Shown here: positions 21,823 to 33,249 of the stretch, in pieces
How the letters are laid out: each line of letters opens with the position of its first letter
Position numbering within the stretch: position 1 is the stretch's first letter
From: Atopsyche davidsoni
Taxonomy: Eukaryota > Arthropoda > Insecta > Trichoptera > Hydrobiosidae
Assembly: GCA_022113835.1 (NCBI GenBank)
Contig: JAILWY010000009.1
Span: forward strand, 1,339,501-1,403,500
Length of the DNA stretch: 64,000 bases
Reading direction: 5' to 3'
Program-made: the position numbers and the translations under genes
Notes under the pieces: generated by a model
Seen by the model: only the letters and a program-made list of their open reading frames with translations
Told to the model about the DNA's origin: nothing
The model's database searches: none

Positions 21823-22377
21823 TTTACAGAAAAATAGTTTCAATTAAATAGTTGAGCTCAAAGAAAGCAGTGGCTTGTTATTTTATCAATTTTATGTCAA
21901 TCTTCACAGATTTTAACAGAAAAACAGCCAAAGACAATTCAGCAAACAAGACAAACAGTGCTACCATTGTTTCATCTGCATTTTAAAATCTTAAACATTA
22001 TTGACGATATTATAAGAATCATCGATCCTAGTAATTAAAAATAAATTTATAAATATTTAAAAAATCCTGTGCTTAGAATTTTTGTTTAAATATTTAAAAA
22101 AAAAATGTTTATCTTCATAAAGGTTAAATTGAAAGCGTGATTTTTAAACCAGCTTATTCTCGTAACTTAATTAGTTGAAAACTATTTTAATTTACCTAAA
22201 TTAAGAGGTCTTGACAAGTTGGCTTCCAAATTTCGCAGCACAAGCAATTTTATTTGTTTTGTCATTGGACTTTATGGTTTCCCAAACGTTTTCTGAGTAG
22301 TATTATTTTACTTTATTCATATAAGCCAAACCGTTAAATTTAAACAATTAAATTAAATTAAAAAATTAAACATGTAG
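21823..22377. promoter_or_regulatory. Candidate bidirectional promoter region
   Basis: Separates the BORCS8 start codon from a possible non-coding leader exon of the dehydrogenase that would end at a strong donor, TAG/GTAAGT (intron from 22378). AT-rich with no obvious TATA box. Shared regulation is inferred only from head-to-head arrangement. Confidence 0.35.
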
Positions 22378-22994
22378 GTAAGTAGATGTAGTTTCCCGAT
22401 TAGATTTTAAAAAATTTGTTCATTTTTATTTATTTTTACCGTGTAATAATTTAATAATATTTTTCATGGTTATTCAATTTTATTATCTACTCCCGCCAAA
22501 TTTTGGACATATGATTGTCAAAAACAATAGCAGCCTGAAGTCACGTCATGCAATTGAGTACTTTGTATCATTTTTATCATATTATTTTCTATTGATTACC
22601 ATATTTTCTTGATAGTCATCATTGATCACTCATTATGTATGTGGCTAAGTACTTTTAAGTAATTATATTTTTTCCTTATCGGCATAGGTCATGAACGTAG
22701 TCCAATGTTTTTTTTATATCAGTAGACTTGCACAGTTTTTGACTATAACTCCATGACTTTTTTGAAGTATTGTGTGTGATTGGATTTCTTGTCGACTAAA
22801 TTGGAAGACGTTCTTAAATTAACATGGTTTTTGCATTGCTTATTATATTTTGGTTAAACATATTTTATTATTACCTATTGTATTTGTATCTTAATTTTTT
22901 ATTAAAATTTTAGATTGAATCTGAAGAAGGCATCAACAACAGGGGCTTGGCCAGAAATATTTTTAGATATTTAAGATTTTTGTCTCCAGTTCGA

Positions 22995-24970
22995 ATGTTG
23001 TTACAACTATATTCTGCTTGCGTTTTAATGTGGGATATATCATGGCTTATATTTTACTCAATGGTCTCAATAGTCAAAGCCGGCCTCGAACTCATCAAGC
23101 CATGTCCATTGAAACCAATCTCAGGAGAAATAATTATGGTGACTTATTTTGAATTTCATAATAAATAATTAAATGACGTATAATTAAATGATTAACATGA
23201 TTTTAGTTGTTTAGAATTTATTTTGAAAAAAAAACATTAACAAAGTGTTAGTAATGTTAGTGTGATTTGTTCTAATTAAGTTATTTTATTAGGTCATAGG
23301 ATCGAGTCGAGGAGTTGGTAAGGAGATAGTCAAGCAGTTTGCGACTATGGGAGCTCGGGTGGTTTGTGTAGATATAAACACATCATTAAACGATGTCACT
23401 GCTATGGAAGCTCAGCAATTGCTACCACAAAAATCTGGCCAGGTGTGGAAATACACATGCGATGTAACGAACCAAGATAATGTTTTGAAAATGGCGACTG
23501 CAGTGAGAAAAGATGTTGGTAACATCACAATGCTGTTTCACTGCTGTGGAATACCGAGTCCCAGGTCTTTGCTCACCCAACCGTCTTCTGATATTTACAA
23601 AACCATGGATCTTACTTTAACTTCACACTTTTGGGTATGGTTTTCAATAATATATTTGAAATAACATTTAATGCTTGAGGCTATTTTTATTATTCGAATG
23701 TGAGGCATTTTCAATTACAAAATCACTTCAATAAGCACCTTTAAAAAAAGCTTATTTAAGATTCTAATACAGTCAGTACTGTATTTGTATCTCATCAAGT
23801 ATTTATTTTTAATACTAAGTGTACTAGTTATGAGTTTGACCCGTTAATAATTTGTTGATGTATTTTAAATAATGACACCTATGATAATACTCTTGGCCTT
23901 TCCAGCAGCTATGTATGATAAATGTATCCATAATCGCATTCAATTCCTTTCTTTAATAGGAAAATTTTAGTGAGTCTTAATTAATATTTATTTTCATTGA
24001 TATGAGGTCTTCCACATGATAAATACCAAACTGCCTGCGCATAGCTATTTTAGGATTTTTGAAATATTTCTACCATTTAAAATATCTTAGATTACGAAAT
24101 ATTTTAAATTGATGATATATGTTAAATTAATTTATTTTTTTTCAGCTTCTAGAAGCATTCCTTCCAGCAATGAAGAAAAATAATCACGGTCATATTGTGG
24201 CTCTGACGTCAGTGGCTGGATTGAGTGGACAGAAAGGCCAACTGCCATTGAGTGTTTCACAATTCGCAGTGCAAGGCTTGGCAGAATCAGTATTAGAAGA
24301 ACTGCGTATTAGTAAAAACAACAATGTTCATGTAACAATTGTTCATATATACCCCTTTATTATAAGTGCAGATATTGCATCTGATATAAGATTCAGGTAA
24401 ATATGATAATGAAATGTATGCAATTTGTTTAAGTAAGGCAGTTTAAGCTAACAATTCTTGATTCTCTCTTTAATCTGCTCGTGTAAAATCACAAGAAAGT
24501 AAATGTACCCTTAAAGGTATATTTTATTTTACTTCTTTTTATATCAAACTATACAGATTAGCAATTGTAATAGTGCGGCAAAGTATGGTCAACTCAACTG
24601 CTGTCAGCTGACGTTCAACTATCTTTGAGTGGCATACTAGATATTCCTTTTTGGTGCTTCTGTAAAAGTCTGATTATTTTTTTAATAGCTAAAAAAATAT
24701 TAGATAATTCGAGTCGATTTCAGAATTATTTACTGGTGAATTTTCAAAAACTAAGGTTGTAATTCTCTTTGTTCTAGAATCCCTAGTTATTTTGGCACAA
24801 TCGGAGCCATTGAAGCTGCTAAGTCTATAATTGATGCAGTAAGAAGAAATTATGTGGAAGTTTCCATACCCAAGCATTTGATTTTTGTTGGGCACTTGCT
24901 ACGAATCTTACCGCGAGAGGCAACAGTCATGATTAGGGAACTTCTTGATACAGGTGTAGATTTCGGATAG
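22995..24970 (+). CDS. SDR-family protein (17-beta-HSD11/SDR16C-like), catalytic residues lost
   Basis: Coding exons 22995-23138, 23293-23634, 24146-24396 and 24778-24970 give 309 aa; the first coding exon starts at an acceptor after 22913 and ATG 22995 is its first methionine in frame. Residues 1-34 are a hydrophobic anchor followed by a Pro/Lys-rich turn, as in lipid-droplet/ER SDR16C proteins. The Rossmann glycines G51, G55 and G57 (GSSRGVG) and D75 after strand 2 remain, so NAD(H) binding is plausible. However, NNAG is HCCG (131-134), the helix-4 Asn is T156, and the active-site YxxxK is L197 and Q201 (LSVSQ); only S184 survives. The frame and all splice sites are intact, so this looks like a maintained pseudoenzyme, perhaps a binding or scaffold protein, rather than a decaying gene. 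The 5' leader exon is uncertain. Confidence 0.85.
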
Positions 24971-25345
24971 AATCTTAACTGACGACTGATTTGATAGTAT
25001 TTTCTATTATATCCAAAGAGATTTAGTTTTATTTAAAAAAAATTAACATTCATGCTATGTAATTGTTAAATTTAAATCTTTTTATTTTGATAAACTAAAC
25101 TTTGGCAACTAAATTAAATATATGGTGAAATACTAATGAAATAGGTGGTATATATTGAACCCTTTATTTCAGGTGCCAATAGCAATATTTGATTCTAGTT
25201 ATATTTTTGTATGTTGATCTTCTAAAAATTACTTGTTCAAATATGTATTATATTATATATAAATTTTTACCATAAATGGCTGTGATAATGAAATAATTTA
25301 ATTTTAAAAGATTTAGCATTTACATATTTGTTTTATATTAAATAT

Positions 25346-25351
25346 AATAAA
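25346..25351 (+). terminator. Candidate poly(A) signal for the dehydrogenase
   Basis: AATAAA about 375 bases after the stop, followed by a TGTTTCTTTG-type downstream element. Confidence 0.45.
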
Positions 25352-26182
25352 CTGTTTCTTTGTAAAAAAAAATACTGTAAAGTAAAGTATCACTTGTTTT
25401 AAAAACAATATTTTACTAAATTAAATTACATTGAAGTTAAGATAATAAACCATGCTGTCCCAAGAGGAAGTATTATTTTAATTAGTATTTTCTTCAATTT
25501 TATTTGAATATATGTATAAACCATAATAACCCTTGTAAAATATTTCTTTTGTGTTTTTTTCTCTCTTTGAATTTAAACATCCCCAAGTTTTTTTTTTATA
25601 TTAAAATAAAAACACATTTTTTCAATGTTATTGTCTTTTAATAGGAAGTTTTAAATAATAATCAGGCTTATGAAGTATGTTAAATATGTTAATATGATAA
25701 ACATGTGAAGTTATCAGTAACAACAGCAGCAATACAGCGCTTAACAATGAAAAAATAACCTCTCTCAGTACTGAAAAAGCTGCATTGCTTAAATATTGTA
25801 AATTTCACAACACTTTTATTAAAGCTAATCTTGTATAAAAAGCAGCATTGAATGCAAGTTGTTATAAATACGTTAAGTTCTTTCGCCTCTCAATAAAGTG
25901 CCAGTTAGCTCAAGATAGAATAGCATTAAAAATTAAGTAATTTTTCATATAAGCTCATTGCATACAAAGCTTAACATTTACCAATCAAGAGCCTTTATAT
26001 TTTGAAGTGACAATAACGTGATTTAAATATTTTGATTTGTTTTTTGGTAAGTTTTTAAAGTTGTGTGCATTTATTTTGTGGCACTAAAGATCAATTTAAT
26101 CTTGCAATAACCATGACAACTCATCTAGAGTTAGGCGAAAACATTAAAGATTACTAATTATATATTAAACAATAGCCATTAT

Positions 26183-26188
26183 TTTATT
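26183..26188 (-). terminator. Candidate poly(A) signal for ketohexokinase
   Basis: AATAAA on the minus strand, about 48 bases beyond the stop codon, implying a short 3' untranslated region. Confidence 0.5.
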
Positions 26189-26235
26189 GAGAGGTGAAAA
26201 GAACCATCCTAAATCTTGAAACAATAAAGATCCAT

Positions 26236-28711
26236 CTATTTAACAGAGCATATTGTTTCGTATATATTTCTGATATCGTTAAATCCTTTGTGACCTACTT
26301 TAGCTCCGGCTATTTGACACCCTAAAGATATGCTTTCTTGGAGATTTCTGCCGAGCGAGAGGCTGTATATGACAGAAGCGCAGAATGTGTCTCCAGCTCC
26401 TAGTGTATCAATTACTTTTCTTGGAGGATAAGCAGGACTCTGTGCGGTGGCTCCATCTGGTCCTCTTGCCATTGCTCCTCTGTCTCCCCATGCGCAGATT
26501 ATTGTAGCTCTATAATTACAAAAGTTTTATTTCATTTTCGAAATTTCAAAAGTAATTAAAAAAGTTCAACAAAACGGTGATAATTGTTATTTAACTAGAT
26601 GGCAAATTTTCAGTAAGGCTTGAGAATTTATAAGAATGGTTTAGTATTAAATGACAAAAAGTCTGTGTCTAACTTTCAGAAATTTTATCAAGTCACTACC
26701 ATCATTTACGTTTGGGGTCCAGATTCTGATTGATTAAAGATTGATGATTGAGCAATGGTTAACAGGGTCTCGATATTTCGCTGAAAAGCTATGTGATTTG
26801 ATAAACATAATGATTAATTTTTTTTCAATATACTAAAAATAATTTTACAAATAGACAATACTTACGAGAGTCGGCATGCACTAATTATTTTATTGACCAA
26901 CTTTTCAAAAACCAATTGTTAACCTATAAAACCGCCGCAAATTTAACTTGTGAGCTTACCCATCTTTGGTTTCCTTGGCCACATTTTTGAGAGCTTCACT
27001 CATGTTTGCGCAGTTCCTCGCTTTTGCAAAGTCTTTACCAACAAATACTATATCTGCATAAGGAATGAGATCTAACAACTCTGATTTTGGTTTTTCTAAA
27101 TCCAATGATATTTTTATACGTTCAAAGAGTTCATCTTGATCGTGAGTAGTGTTCCAATGGTCCACAAATTCCATCATCAAGACAAACTCAGCGGCATTTC
27201 TTCCCTGACATAAATATAATTTAAATATTAATACGATTAAAAATTTTTCAACATTTTTATTATGAGAAATGTTCTTAAACAAATTTTTATATTCCAAAAT
27301 TAATATTGAATAATACAATTATGTAGATACATTTTTAAGTAGATCAATAATATATTTTAATAATGGTAATGCAAGAACGTCATAATGATAATAATATCAA
27401 GTAATGAAAATTCCTTGATAAGGTCTGTGAGAGATAAAAGCCTTAATTAATATTATTCATAGATATTGTTTCAATCTTCCTGATAAATTACAAAAGTGAG
27501 ATTATTACCTCAAAATGTATCCATGAATAATTTTTAAATGGTATTTTCTTAAACTCTTCATATTTTAATTCGGGGAGAGTTGGATTGGAATGTAAAATTG
27601 TTCTAGATCCTCCCTCAAGACAGATTACAACGGTAGATAAGGGTGCTTCACAATCACTGTCAACATACCAATGTTATATATATTGTATTTGCAAAATATA
27701 CAATTTGAACAAAAAAGGATTTCAATATGCAGCTTAATACCAGACTAGACTATTAATATTAATAGATTAATTAATATTGTCTTTTGATTCATAACAAATG
27801 TATTTCAAACACATTCTGTGATTAACGCAACTTGACCTTACAAACTGCAGTTTTTCAATCATATAACTAAGCTAAGCAATCATATTAAAGAATTTTACTA
27901 CACAAAGAAGACCTTTTACACATAAAACAGAAATTATATAAGGATTCTTTAGAACTACTTTGTTATTAGAAATTCATTTTACCTGTGGTGTATGCAATGT
28001 TCTGTACTGATGTTGTATTTATTTAAATCGTCAGACAAAAAACTGAAATGGTTTTCTTTGCTTAAGGTACCAAAAAATTCACATTTAGCTCCTAGTTGAG
28101 ATAAGACAGTGCAATTATTGGATGCATTCCCACCTCGTTGCCATCTCGACTCTAGACATCTAATCAATTAAAAAGAAAATAGTTTATTAATAAATTTACT
28201 ATTTAAAATATTTAGGTAGGTAATCATTATGAAAAAGGACCGACAATTACCATATGAAATCAGTATGATAAAAATTAACCCATAATCTTAATACATTATG
28301 TCAAATTATTGTCATTTTCATGACTGGAAAAACTGATAAAATAATAAATTAAAAACTCTAAAACAAGGAAAAGATGAGTAATTTTAATGTGGATTAATTT
28401 TTTCATATCAAAATTAGGAGCAAAAAGTGGGTAAAACACAATCGAAAAATATTATTTTGGGTGACAGCTGTGTAACAGTGCTGCTCAAAAGGTATACATT
28501 GTTGATTATTGAATGGAAAACATGATCAAATTACATGATTAACTCACCTTTGGTCTGAATCCTCTAACGGGTAATTATTGACAACCTGTACAATGTCTAG
28601 CGTACACAAACCGACACACAGTATCTTTTTATTTGACATATTGTCTGCTTTCGAAGGCGAACCTATATTTCCTACGACACTATCGTATGCTTCACGAATG
28701 GTGTTCATCAT
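26236..28711 (-). CDS. KHK: Ketohexokinase (fructokinase), PfkB family
   Basis: Five exons on the minus strand: 28711-28548, 28159-27983, 27656-27509, 27204-26960 and 26509-26236, all GT-AG, encoding 335 aa. It phosphorylates fructose to fructose-1-phosphate with ATP in the cytosol. Evidence: N-terminal [15 protein letters not shown], the substrate-site block [11 protein letters not shown] (residues 61-71), EGRNAAE (163-169), and the PfkB signature DTLGAGDTF (279-287) with catalytic base D285. Length exceeds the about 298-aa human enzyme mainly by a 28-residue N-terminal extension; a second ATG before SNKKILCVG (residue 25) could be the real start. Either start leaves the fold complete. Convergent with the dehydrogenase. 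Confidence 0.95.
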
Positions 28712-29216
28712 TATTGCTTTGTGAAATTATGCTTAAAAAATTGCACACCGAAACAAAGGAGCAGTTCAGCCGATAATATGACATATCGAGTAGTTTTCAT
28801 GACATTGAAACTCTCACTAATAATGATAATGCAATCAGCTGATTAGTCATCGGTTATATTTTTTATAATCCACAAACTGTCATACTAAAATAATAAAGTC
28901 ATTTTAAAGACTTATTGGCTGAAATTTAACTTAAAAATAAATAAATAAAGCTATTTCATTTGCAAAGAAATAAAAACATAATTTGTTTTCGAGAATAAAG
29001 TTGTATATTTTTTTTTTAGCAGCAACACTGACAGTTGAAGTCGCGTACAAAATTTGAACTTGCGTTTTCACAACAATGGATATGGGCGGAGGTTCTTGCA
29101 CACTTTTCTTTTATTATTATTTACCTAATCACGGGGACCATGGGTGCAAAAAAATGGTTGTATGATCACTCTTATCTATGTGGTTGATAGATTTAATCAT
29201 ATTTTATTGATCTTCT
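28712..29216. promoter_or_regulatory. Upstream region of ketohexokinase
   Basis: AT-rich, no TATA box at a fixed distance and no repeat. Presumed promoter of the minus-strand gene by position only. Confidence 0.3.
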
Positions 29217-29850
29217 TCTTCTGATGCCTCTTCTCATAGGAGGTTAGTGACCTGCCTCGAACATATCCCTATCTTAGGTCAGTCTTACTTTCGATCTCCA
29301 GCCACTGGCGTAAATTTTGAACTGAACGTGAACTTCCTTCTTCCAATGCCCCTTTTTTCTTCTACTTTTCCTTGGACAATCAGCTGAAGGATGCTATATT
29401 TATTGCTACGAAAAATGTGGCCAAAACCTTTCGCTTCTTTACCAACATCAAGAGTTCCCTTTCGTTGCGCATTCTGTGCAAGACTCTTTCGTTTGTGACG
29501 CGTTCAACCTATGGTATCTTAAGGATACAGCCACATTTCTGTCGCTTCAATTCTTTGCATAGGAGTTGTCTTGAGTGTCCAAGCTTCGACTCCATAAAGG
29601 AGAACTGAGATGACATAACACTTGGTGAATCTCCAGCGAGATTTCAGAGTTATATCTCAAGAGATATAACCCTGAAATGCTCAAGAGCATAGTATTTTCC
29701 TCAAATTATTAAATGTACTGCATGCTATCTCAATCCTCACTTTAATTTCCTGGTCAGGATCCCAGTTCTCATTCAACCAGCTGCCCAAATACCGTAATCT
29801 TTCAATTCTCTCCAATACTCTGTTGTCGATGTAGATATTAATGTTTAATT
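29217..29850 (-). pseudogene. LINE ORF2 C-terminal fragment
   Basis: Read on the minus strand: RVLERIERLRYLGSWLNE, then DPDQEIKVRIEIACSTFNNL, then CYVISVLLYGVEAWTLK, then QLIVQGKVE and a GRRK motif, ending VTNLL before an (AAG)-like tail. This is the C-terminal part of the endonuclease-reverse transcriptase polyproteins common in insect LINEs. It carries stops and frame changes and a 20-base inverted duplication at 29639-29678. Short ORFs here on the plus strand are shadows. Confidence 0.8.
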
Positions 29851-32043
29851 ATTTTATTGATATTGTTTATAAATCGCAAGTTGCTTATCACCAGGGATAC
29901 ACGGTGTAGGTACCTATCGTGATTGTAAAATAGAAAATATATTCCATTAATCAATAAAGTGCTGATATTATTTGTTTGATTATGACAATGAAAAGGTTTG
30001 CAAAAATAAATACATTATTATTTAGCGGATTGAGTTCTGTAGACATGTTAGATTGTTAATATTCCAAGGCAGTTACGCATATTGTGAAATTCGTAAGCGA
30101 CATTTCCAGGTTGCTTAGTATTCTGGACACGGATAACTTTACACGTTTCTTTTACAAAACAGACGAGACAATAATTTTTTAAATTGAAGCATGTGCATCC
30201 AATTAGCAGTTTTATTACAACCTTGCGACCGGCGTATCAGTTGCGACACAGTGCGACGTTTTATACAGTTACATAAAAAATGGATTAAATAAAACTATAA
30301 TTTTTGGTACAATTTTCAAATCACTTATTTAAAATAGAAATAAGACATTAATGCAGAAAAATAAAAGAGATACTTCATTTACCGATATCTTATTCTGAAT
30401 CATTTACCAAAGAAAAAATACAAAAGCTTCGGTTCAGCTTAGTGACATAAATATCTACTTTTTGAATGCATTTTTGTTTAAGTCGCGAATAAATAAAAAC
30501 AAAAATATTGTCTGTTGATAAAAAAGCCATTTTTGAAAACACCCTTATTTTTAATAGATGTGTCAATGGCTTTGTTATAATAACCTCTGAGTTAATTATT
30601 TTTTTATTTTATCGTTTTTGATAATCGTTGGAATCACTGATGGGTTCAATTCAGTTCAATCATATTATCTTTGTTGGTTCATTGACGACCACAGGTTTTA
30701 TATGAATATTTCTCGATGACCTTTCACTTCCGGAAATATTTATAGATAGTCATGACAATACCGCGCATAAATCTTCTCAAGCAGTCGTGAGTGCTTTGAC
30801 CAAGACATTCGCGTAGGCTTTGCTCGAGCACAGGTGTCTTCGTCTCCAAGCTCAGATTAATCTGAGGACATTCTAGCGTATATGGTCTCCATAAAAAGAT
30901 GCCGTAATATATTGTGGTCTTTGGGCCATGTCGAAGATCGCTTGTCGAGCATTGGTGCTACGTCCTTGAGGACGAAGCTTTACCACAAATATTCAATTTC
31001 AATTCACATATAAAATTAACAATGGCTTATTTGACATGCAGGAGTTTCCAGTTGTAAGTAGTTACTGTTAATTTATTACGTTTACCTTCACACTATTCAA
31101 AAAAAACCCAAACGGCTTTAGGTATTATATATTTTTTTGGTATTTTTTTCTGAACCCACGTTGACATTTAAAGGGCATTTCAGAACTAATGTATTATACT
31201 TTTTTATAATAATACTATATTTTTGATATTATTGTTTGTTTTATTTAAAAAGTAAAATGTAAACAATGAAATTGTAAAACTATACATGACGAAAAATTAA
31301 TATATATTTTTTAACTATACAGAACGCCGAATAGCGAAAAAACGTTTCTAGGAATTCTTTCATCGTTTCATATATGAATCGATTACATAAAAACATATAA
31401 GTGAATAGTGGGAATTTATTCGTTGGTCTTCTATCGTATCAAAACTTTAATTAAAATATGTCAATTCACACAGGTATGCGATATTTTGTTGCAAATATAA
31501 AGTGAAAATATTTCAGGGTGGAAAAAAAACTAACAAATAACAATTTCTCGATTGGGTGAGTTTTTTAACTACCCAATAGCATTTGAATATAAAGTTAACT
31601 TTAAATATAATTTTAAGGCATCTAATAATTGAATTTATAAATTTCAATTCAAATTAAGCCTAGAAGTGGGCGACGGCCATTTCGGCTATTTTGTAATATT
31701 AGAAATTGGCCTTCCATTCATCCAGCCAACATACTGGCTGTGGTCTGGGAGTTCCTGAATACTAATTAACAAGTTAATAAACATCGTTTCTATGCAACAC
31801 GTGCCTCGGAAGAGTTGTATTGAGTTAGGTCATTCAAATATTATCCAAATGTAGTATTCGTGTATATATTGCTTTCGGAAATAATCTTTAATAGTTTAGA
31901 TTGAATTGGTGTTCCTTCGTTTTGTTTTTTGATACGACTAGTTTCGCCATCATCCTAGGTAGGAAAAGCTAGAAAGAAAAACTCTATATTCGTGTATTCC
32001 CCCTATTACACATATGTGAAATAATTTCTTTTAAAACGCCAAA
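29851..32043. other. Intergenic, AT-rich
   Basis: One more balanced patch at 30780-30980 (GTCGTGAGTGCTTTGACC, CTTGAGGACGAAGC) lacks reading frames or repeat partners. No gene supported. Confidence 0.3.
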
Positions 32044-32245
32044 TTATATAAAGTCATCTTCTGTTGCCTCTCCTTATAGGAGGTTAGAGAACATTTCATT
32101 GAACATATTTCTATCCTGGGCCAGTATCAGAAATTCGGCTGTACTTCCGACTTCCAGTCACTGGCGCAAATTCCGCATCCGTGTAAACTTCCTCCTTCCA
32201 ATAATCCCTTTTCCTTCGATTTTTCCTTGGACAATCAGTTGTTAC
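32044..32245 (-). pseudogene. LINE 3' end fragment
   Basis: Minus-strand reading gives QLIVQGKIEGKGIIGRRKF and a diverged tail ending TAACCTCCTATAAGGAGAGGC, colinear with the last 180 bases of the copy at 29217-29850. Same LINE family, more truncated. Confidence 0.7.
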
Positions 32246-32644
32246 ATACAAATATTAGCGCGGTTGATTAACTGATAAAAAATGAGTAAAAGAAATCGAT
32301 ATTTTACAAATACCGCACACGCGTTTGAAGCACACTTTCTTCGTTGAAGTCAGCTTTTGTTGCAAAACAGTTAACCCTTCTATAACGCAACGCTTTCATA
32401 GCACAGTTTAACAACTTAATAGACTTTAGAAGAATCTATGGAAAAAAAACTATATTTTAAATCTAATATGAAGATTTGCAATGTAAAAAAGACATTTAGT
32501 CTAATGAAAAAGAAATATTATTGAACATAAAGAATGCACGTTAGAAGCATTTGATATCAAATGACTTATTTTTTTCATGTTTTTGTTTGAAAACATTTTT
32601 TTAAAATCTCCTAATATTAACTATTAAAATAAACAAGATGAATA

Positions 32645-32805
32645 ATGAAAAATCATTAAAGAAATTCTCAGAAAAATATAATTGTGACTTGTGCGGTATG
32701 TGTGAAAAAATTTACTCAATCATATCAATCAAAAATAAAACCTGTATAGGCAAAATCGCACTCACTGTGACGGTCTTCACAAAAATCAATATATAAATAA
32801 GCTTG
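32645..32805. repeat. Rearranged SINE: inverted body joined to tail
   Basis: 32655-32695 is SINE body in minus orientation (AAATTCTCAGAAAAATAT, TGTGACTTGTG), while 32698-32795 is tail in plus orientation (GTGTGAAAAAATTTACTCAATC, CCTGTATAGGCAAAATCG). Orientation changes inside the element, like the foldback arrangements elsewhere in this family. Confidence 0.6.
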
Positions 32806-32816
32806 ATTTAAATGTA

Positions 32817-33015
32817 TTTAACTAAACGCAAGAGCTTTGTAAGGAAAGTATTATATAATAATGCTATTGGGCAGTAGCAATACGCAGAATTTTAATTTCA
32901 ATATAAAATTGCGGTGTAGAAGGACTCTGGGACTCACTACACGAACACTGGCTCAGCATGAGTATATGCTCAGTGAAATGGTCACTAACCTCCTCTGAGG
33001 AGAGGCACTTGATTT
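32817..33015 (+). repeat. LINE-tail-sharing repeat, copy 1
   Basis: Contains AAACGCAAGAGC, GCTATTGGGCAGTAGCAATACGCAGA and CTCAGCATGAGTATATGCTCAGTG, and ends TCACTAACCTCCTCTGAGGAGAGGCACTTGA. The same order occurs at 49585-49745 and inverted at 37065-37280. The last 30 bases equal the 3' end of the LINE family at 29217 and 32044. Confidence 0.65.
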
Positions 33016-33249
33016 TAAAGATTCTTATGGTGCGGTTTCTAAATAACAAGGTACGAATTGATCGCGTTATAGGGGGGTTGACTGTATTCGGTGATTTATC
33101 CATTAACATGGGCTTTGCGGAGAGTCTTGCGACACGCTCGTGTCCCGTCCGATGGATTATCAAGTCCATGCAGCTGCTAAATAATTCATATGTCCAGCGG
33201 CCAGAGTGACGCACCTGGTGGGTTGCATAACTCCAGGCGCTACCTGCTC

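Larger units (their letters stand above)
24971..26235. other. Convergent 3' region between dehydrogenase and ketohexokinase
   Basis: AT-rich 3' untranslated and intergenic DNA. CGCCTCTCAATAAAG (about 25885, plus) and CACCTCTCAATAAAA (about 26198 in reverse, minus) form an imperfect inverted pair with extra shared flank GTTCTTT, each containing AATAAA. Nothing coding seen. Confidence 0.5.

Noticed and set aside
22824..22913. Upstream ATG as start of the dehydrogenase
   Set aside because: The frame meets TAG exactly at the exon acceptor; ATG 22995 gives the length and N-terminal anchor expected for SDR16C proteins.
29372..29608. Plus-strand 78-codon ORF
   Set aside because: It is antisense to a recognisable LINE polyprotein fragment.
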